Source: Syntrophaceae bacterium UBA5744
Lineage (GTDB): Bacteria > Desulfobacterota > Syntrophia > Syntrophales > UBA2192
Direction of reading: 5' to 3'
Assembly (NCBI GenBank): GCA_002419215.1
Contig: DIFQ01000138.1
Span: 1-11,207, forward strand
Length of the DNA stretch: 11,207 bases
Shown here: positions 6,800-11,207 of the stretch, piece by piece
How positions within the stretch are numbered: position 1 is the stretch's first letter
Layout of the letters: the number at the start of each line of letters is the position of its first letter
Position numbers and translations under genes: made by a program
Notes under the pieces: generated by a model
Seen by the model: the letters and a program-made list of their open reading frames with translations, nothing else
Databases searched by the model: none
Told to the model about the DNA's origin: nothing

Positions 6800-9700
6800 A
6801 TGAAGGCGCTCGGTATCTGCGTCGGGGCTTCCACGATCACCATGGCCGGCCTCGAACGCGACGAAAGCGGCGGGATCGCGACGCTGGTTGTCCGCGTCGA
6901 ACCCCACCACGGAAACCCCCGCCGCTACCTCCTCGAGATGTTGAACGAAGTCGATGCGAGCCGCTATGAACGGGTGAGCGTGACGGGGAGGAGCTTCCGG
7001 GAATTTCTCAACCTCTCCTCCATCCCCGAGCCCCAGGCCGTGGAGCAGGCCCTCGTCCACCTCAACGGCCGCGGCGAGAACCTGGAGGCCGTCGTCAGCG
7101 CCGGCGGCGAGACCTTCCTCGTCTACGCCCTGGGCCGCGACGGGCGCATCTCGACGGTCCACACGGGCAACAAGTGCGCCTCCGGGACAGGCGAGTTCTT
7201 CCTCCAGCAGGTGAAGCGCCTCGGGATGGACGTGGTTGAGGCGACGGGGCTTGCCCGGTCTCAGAGCCCCTACCGCGTCTCGGGCCGCTGCAGCGTCTTC
7301 TGCAAGAGCGACTGCACCCATGCGGCCAACAAGGGCGTTCCGAAGGGGAGGATCGTGGCGGGGCTCTGCCAGATGATGGCGGGAAAGATCATCGAGATTC
7401 TCCACCAGGTGCCACGGCGTGACATCATGGTCATCGGGGGCACGGCGCAAAACGATGTCGTCATGGATCACCTGCGCCGGGAGATTCAAAACCTCCGGGT
7501 CCCCGACGAGGCGCCCTACTTCGAGGCCCTGGGCGCCGCGCTCTGGGCCCTCGAAAACGAGACGGTCCCGTTCCCGGCCGCAGGAAGGCTCTTCCGCGAC
7601 GAGAAGAGTTCCTTCACAACCCTGCAGCCCCTGGGCGACTTTGTCGACCGGGTGGAGTTCAAGCCCTCGACGCGCGGCGAAGCGAGGGCAGGGGACAGGC
7701 TGATCCTCGGGCTGGACGTGGGTTCCACGACGACGAAGGCCGTCCTCGTGCGCGAAATCGAACACGCCATCGTGGCTTCCGTATACCTGCGGACCAACGG
7801 CGACCCTGTGCGGGCCTCGCGAGCGTGCTACCGGTCCCTCCACGAGCAGTTGGGCCCGCTCGCCGAAGAAATCCATATCGCGGGCCTCGGCGTGACGGGT
7901 TCGGGCCGACAGATTGCAGGCCTGCACGCCCTGACGGAAGGAATCGTCAACGAGATTGCCGCCCACGCCGCCGCGGCCGTTTTCTTCGACCCCGACGTGG
8001 ACACGATCTTCGAAATCGGCGGCCAGGACGCCAAGTATACCTGCATCACCCACGGCGTGCCCTCAGACTATGCCATGAACGAGGCCTGCAGCGCCGGCAC
8101 CGGCTCATTCCTGGAAGAGGCGGCGCGGGAGTCGCTCAACATCGGGATGGAAGAAATTGCCGAAATCGCCCTGGCCGGCAGGCGGCCGCCCAACTTCAAC
8201 GACCAGTGCGCCGCCTTCATCAACAGCGACATCAAGCGGGCCTTCCACGAGGGGATCTCGAGAGAGGACGTTGTGGCGGGGCTCGTCTACTCGATCTGCA
8301 TGAACTACCACAAGCGCGTGAAGGGCAACCGCTCCGTGGGGAAAAAGGTCTTCCTGCAGGGCGGGGTGTGCTACAACCGCGCAGTTCCCCTGGCCATGGC
8401 CGCAGTCACCGGCAAATGCATCATCGTCCCGCCCGACCCGGGACTGACGGGCGCCTTTGGCGTGGCCCTGGAGATCGGCCGGCGTCTCGATCTCGGCCTG
8501 TTGGGCAGGCAGTCCTTCTCGCTTGCGGCGCTGAGGGACCGGGAGCTGGGATATGGCTCCCCCTTCATCTGCAACGGCGGCGCCGGCCGGTGCGACCGGA
8601 AGTGCGAGATCGCCCGCATCCGCATCAACGGAAAGACCCATCCCTTCGGCGGGGCCTGCAACCGCTGGTACAATCTGCGCCTGGCCCGCAGCGCGGACCC
8701 CGGGGGTCTCGACCTCGTTCGCCAGTGGGAGCGCCTCGTCTTCGACAAGGCAGATGGTGTGATGGACCGGCCCGCCGGCGTCATCGGTCTGAACAAGTCC
8801 TTCTTCACCGACACGTACTACCCGCTCTACCGGCGTTTCTTCGAGGAACTGGGCTTTGCCGTCGTCCTGCCCGAAGCGATCCGCCAGGAAGGCTTGGACC
8901 GCAGGGGTGCGGCCTTCTGCTGGCCCGTGGAGATCTCCCACGGCTACCTTCTGGATCTTTTGGAGCGGAGAATCGACTGGCTCTTCCTGCCGCACTTCAA
9001 GGGTAGCGCGCCGCGAAACGGCAAGGGCGGGCGTGCCCCGGCCAAGAGTATCACCTGCCCCCTGTCGCAGGGCGAGCCCTACTACCTGGGCACGGCCTAC
9101 AAGGACCACCCGATCTTTCGGGCCTTGAAAACAGGCGGGCGCATCCTGTCCCCCGTCATCGATCTCTCGAAGGGCTGCGAGGCCGCGGAAGGGGCTTTCA
9201 TGGAGATGGCCTGCATGCTCGGACGTTCGATCCGGGAGGGCAGGCGGGCCTATGCGGCAGCCGTGCAGACCCAGAAGGCCGTTGAGACGACGATGCGGGA
9301 GGCGGGCCGCAGGGCCCTCGAGGAGCTCGAGGCCGATCCCGGCGCGTTTGCCGTCGTCGTCTTCGGGCGCTCCTACAATGCCTTCGTCTCCGAGGCCCAC
9401 ATGGGGATCCCCCGGAAGTTCGCCACGCGCGGCATCCGCGTCATCCCCATCGACATGCTCCCCAGCGACGACGAGCCGGTCAGCGAGCAGATGTACTGGA
9501 CGGCGGGGCAGGCCGTTCTCAAGGCGGCAAGCTTCGTGGAGCGCCACCCGCAGCTATTCGGTTGCTACATCACGAACTTTTCCTGCGGGCCCGACTCGTT
9601 TCTGATCGGGTTCTTCCGGGACATCATGGGAGGCAAGCCCTCGCTCACCCTGGAACTGGACAGCCACGTGGCCGACGCGGGCCTGGAGACGCGGATCGAA

Positions 9701-11207
9701 GCCTTCCTCGACATCGTGAAGGCCTGGCGGGAGCTGAAGAAGGGGGAAAGCCCCGGGGTCGCGGCGGGCCGCCTGCGAAGCTTCGCCCCCTCTCGCTTCG
9801 ACTACCGCAAACAGATCGTCATCGACTCGAAGGGCAACGAACACTCCTTTTTCGACCCGCGCGTGCACCTGCTCTTCCCGTCCATGGGACGGCTCAACAC
9901 GGAGGCCGTGAGCGCCGTCTTCCGCAGCCTGGGCATCCGAAGCTCCTGCCTGCCTCCGGCCGACGAAGAGGTCCTCGAGTGCGGCAAGGGCCACACGCTC
10001 TGCAAGGAGTGCCTGCCGCTGCAGCTCGTGACGGGCGGCCTGCTGAAATACCTCGAGGGCCGCGAGCAACGCGACGAGCTGCTGCTGTACGTGATGCCCA
10101 CCACCTCGGGGCCCTGCCGCTTCGGCCAGTATGCCCCCTTCATCGAGGGCGTCGTGGAGAAGCAGCGCATCCCCGACGTGGCCCTCTTCTCGCTCTCCGG
10201 CGAGAACAGCTACTCGGACTTCCACGGGAGCTCCTTCACGAAGAAGGCCTGGACGGGGATTGTTCTGGCCGACATGATGCAGGACATCTACTCGGCGCTG
10301 CTGGCCTGCGCAAAGGAAAGGCCCCGGGCGATGGAGGTCTTCTGGCGCGAGTGGTCGCAGATGCTGGGAGTCCTCGAGCGGGGATGCGAGCCGACGGAGC
10401 TGCGGGAGTTGCTGAAAGAGACCGTCACGGCGCTTGCGCGGATCCCCCTGCGGCGAAGCCCTGCCGGGATGCCCGTCATCCTGCTCACGGGCGAGATCTT
10501 CGTGCGCAACGACGACCTCTCGCGGCAGTTCATTGTGGAGAGGCTGGCCGAGGAAGGGTTTATGGTGAAGGTGTCAAGCGCCATGGAGTGGATCTACTAC
10601 ACGGACTGGTGCTACGCCAACGGGATGACGGCCGACGACATCACCTTTCGACAGTGGCTGCAGCTCACGCTCCGCCAGACGGTGATGAAACGCCGGGAGC
10701 GGCTCCTGAAGGGCGTCATGAGGCGGTCGGGCCTCCTTCACCATCGTCTCGAGGACGTGGGCCGCCTCATCGACGGGGTGCGACACCTCATCAACCCGCG
10801 GCTCGTGGGAGAGGCGATCCTCACGGTGGGGGCCTCACTCACGGAGATCCTCGAGGAGTACTGCGGGGTGATCGCCATCGGGCCCTTCGGGTGCATGCCG
10901 AACCGGATCGCCGAGGCGATCCTCTCGCGGGAGATGAACCGGGAGGGGAAGGGGGCCCTGACGGAAAACAGCGAGCGGGTCCTGCGTCTCCTGGAGCGGT
11001 TCGATCACCTGCCGTTTCTGGCCGTCGAGAGCGACGGCAACCCCTTCCCGCAGAGCATCACGGCGAAGCTCGAGACGTTTCTGCTCCAGGCGCGGCGGGT
11101 CCACGATGCTATGATATCAGGGACGTTGTTGACTAATTATACTAACTCGCCTGTCGCTGACTTCTTCATCTCTCCAACCTTTCGAGTTAGTATAATTAGT
11201 CAACAAC
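6800..11207 (+). CDS. Giant fused acyl-CoA dehydratase activase-related protein (BcrA/BadF/HgdC superfamily), 3' end beyond window
   Basis: At least 1469 codons, open to the edge; no stop is seen. Related proteins of about 1400 residues are annotated as CoA-enzyme activases, ATP-driven donors of low-potential electrons to 2-hydroxyacyl-CoA dehydratases or benzoyl-CoA reductases; the role of the long fused forms is not established. Residues 1-250 are a first ASKHA ATPase half with iron-sulfur cysteines C126 (KCASGTG) and C164 (RCSVF), matching the spacing in HgdC, plus C168 and C172. Residues about 300-550 are a second half with GLDVGSTTTK (305-313), GGQDAK (407-412), C430, C470 and GG at 521. 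Residues about 585-1190 form a DUF2229/HgdB-like part with C591/C598/C602/C620, the ITNFSCGPDSF block (C929), ELDSH (952-956), C1061/C1068/C1071 and C1106. A last domain runs from about 1224 (C1365). Family-like sequence ends near ARRVHDAM (1438); the final 31 codons look foreign. Soluble; no signal peptide. No dehydratase gene is adjacent. Confidence 0.92.
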   Translation, partial: MKALGICVGASTITMAGLERDESGGIATLVVRVEPHHGNPRRYLLEMLNEVDASRYERVSVTGRSFREFLNLSSIPEPQAVEQALVHLNGRGENLEAVVSAGGETFLVYALGRDGRISTVHTGNKCASGTGEFFLQQVKRLGMDVVEATGLARSQSPYRVSGRCSVFCKSDCTHAANKGVPKGRIVAGLCQMMAGKIIEILHQVPRRDIMVIGGTAQNDVVMDHLRREIQNLRVPDEAPYFEALGAALWALENETVPFPAAGRLFRDEKSSFTTLQPLGDFVDRVEFKPSTRGEARAGDRLILGLDVGSTTTKAVLVREIEHAIVASVYLRTNGDPVRASRACYRSLHEQLGPLAEEIHIAGLGVTGSGRQIAGLHALTEGIVNEIAAHAAAAVFFDPDVDTIFEIGGQDAKYTCITHGVPSDYAMNEACSAGTGSFLEEAARESLNIGMEEIAEIALAGRRPPNFNDQCAAFINSDIKRAFHEGISREDVVAGLVYSICMNYHKRVKGNRSVGKKVFLQGGVCYNRAVPLAMAAVTGKCIIVPPDPGLTGAFGVALEIGRRLDLGLLGRQSFSLAALRDRELGYGSPFICNGGAGRCDRKCEIARIRINGKTHPFGGACNRWYNLRLARSADPGGLDLVRQWERLVFDKADGVMDRPAGVIGLNKSFFTDTYYPLYRRFFEELGFAVVLPEAIRQEGLDRRGAAFCWPVEISHGYLLDLLERRIDWLFLPHFKGSAPRNGKGGRAPAKSITCPLSQGEPYYLGTAYKDHPIFRALKTGGRILSPVIDLSKGCEAAEGAFMEMACMLGRSIREGRRAYAAAVQTQKAVETTMREAGRRALEELEADPGAFAVVVFGRSYNAFVSEAHMGIPRKFATRGIRVIPIDMLPSDDEPVSEQMYWTAGQAVLKAASFVERHPQLFGCYITNFSCGPDSFLIGFFRDIMGGKPSLTLELDSHVADAGLETRIEAFLDIVKAWRELKKGESPGVAAGRLRSFAPSRFDYRKQIVIDSKGNEHSFFDPRVHLLFPSMGRLNTEAVSAVFRSLGIRSSCLPPADEEVLECGKGHTLCKECLPLQLVTGGLLKYLEGREQRDELLLYVMPTTSGPCRFGQYAPFIEGVVEKQRIPDVALFSLSGENSYSDFHGSSFTKKAWTGIVLADMMQDIYSALLACAKERPRAMEVFWREWSQMLGVLERGCEPTELRELLKETVTALARIPLRRSPAGMPVILLTGEIFVRNDDLSRQFIVERLAEEGFMVKVSSAMEWIYYTDWCYANGMTADDITFRQWLQLTLRQTVMKRRERLLKGVMRRSGLLHHRLEDVGRLIDGVRHLINPRLVGEAILTVGASLTEILEEYCGVIAIGPFGCMPNRIAEAILSREMNREGKGALTENSERVLRLLERFDHLPFLAVESDGNPFPQSITAKLETFLLQARRVHDAMISGTLLTNYTNSPVADFFISPTFRVSIISQQ
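11125..11207. repeat. Perfect 25-bp inverted repeat at the window end
   Basis: The arm at 11125-11149 (beginning GTTGTTGACTAATTATAC) is the exact reverse complement of 11183-11207, with a 33-base spacer (11150-11182). The DNA turns markedly AT-richer from about 11109. The giant reading frame passes through both arms without a stop. The arms do not fit integron attC cores, no T-run follows within the window, and no direct repeat is present as in CRISPR. It could be the end of a mobile element, a hairpin after the gene, or an assembly fold-back, because the window ends exactly at the arm. Confidence 0.8.

Noticed and set aside
6728..9547. Two long minus-strand frames (441 and 480 codons) opposite the giant gene
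   Set aside because: Both are stop-free only because the opposite strand is strongly codon-biased. The plus-strand frame from 6800 carries all the conserved motifs continuously.
9562..11136. 524-codon plus-strand frame with a stop at 11136
   Set aside because: It is out of frame with the giant gene. Its product is Arg/Pro/Gly-rich without motifs, while the 6800 frame shows the known SCGPDSF and ELDSH blocks over the same DNA.
11125..11207. CRISPR repeat pair with a 33-base spacer
   Set aside because: The two 25-bp units are inverted, not direct, and only one spacer-sized gap is present.
11125..11207. Integron attC site
   Set aside because: The ends read GTT...AAC rather than RYYYAAC...GTTRRRY, and the paired arms are perfect without the usual unpaired bases.

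Overview
The window reads like a GC-rich genome of a strict or facultative anaerobe. It carries an oxygen-sensitive class III ribonucleotide reductase, a menaquinone-type UbiE/MenG methyltransferase and a very large protein of the 2-hydroxyacyl-CoA dehydratase activase (BcrA/BadF/HgdC) superfamily. This set, together with the style of the intergenic repeats, suggests a Desulfobacterota-like ('deltaproteobacterial') bacterium. That placement is an inference from gene content; no marker gene is present.

Layout, left to right. (1) 1-94 is AT-rich and without a gene. (2) nrdD lies on the minus strand (177-2336), ends in a strong hairpin terminator (95-146), and starts behind a sigma70-like promoter overlapped by two NrdR-box-like operators 32 bp apart. 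(3) About 1.2 kb (2482-3650) holds no convincing gene but contains small inverted and direct repeats. (4) A plus-strand gene for a secreted protein of unknown function (3666-5438) shows about seven blade-like repeats and is closed by a clear terminator (5499-5527). (5) A menG/ubiE-family methyltransferase (about 5703-6425) follows. (6) A 374-bp intergenic stretch contains degenerate AGGGTTC-type repeats and one dispersed-type repeat apparently interrupted by another. (7) A giant fused acyl-CoA dehydratase activase-related gene starts at 6800 and is still open at the right edge, 1469 codons later.

The genes do not form one operon: nrdD diverges from the rest, and terminators or long gaps separate the others. 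They share an anaerobic-metabolism theme (deoxynucleotide supply without oxygen, menaquinone for anaerobic respiration, low-potential electron activation chemistry) but no direct pathway link is visible.

The points most worth a second look are: the perfect 25-bp inverted repeat that ends exactly at the window edge and into which the giant gene reads; the contrast between the two ATPase halves of that giant protein (first half lacks usual nucleotide-binding residues, second half has them); the orphan secreted repeat protein; and the nested repeats before the giant gene. I did not find a clearly new multi-gene system.
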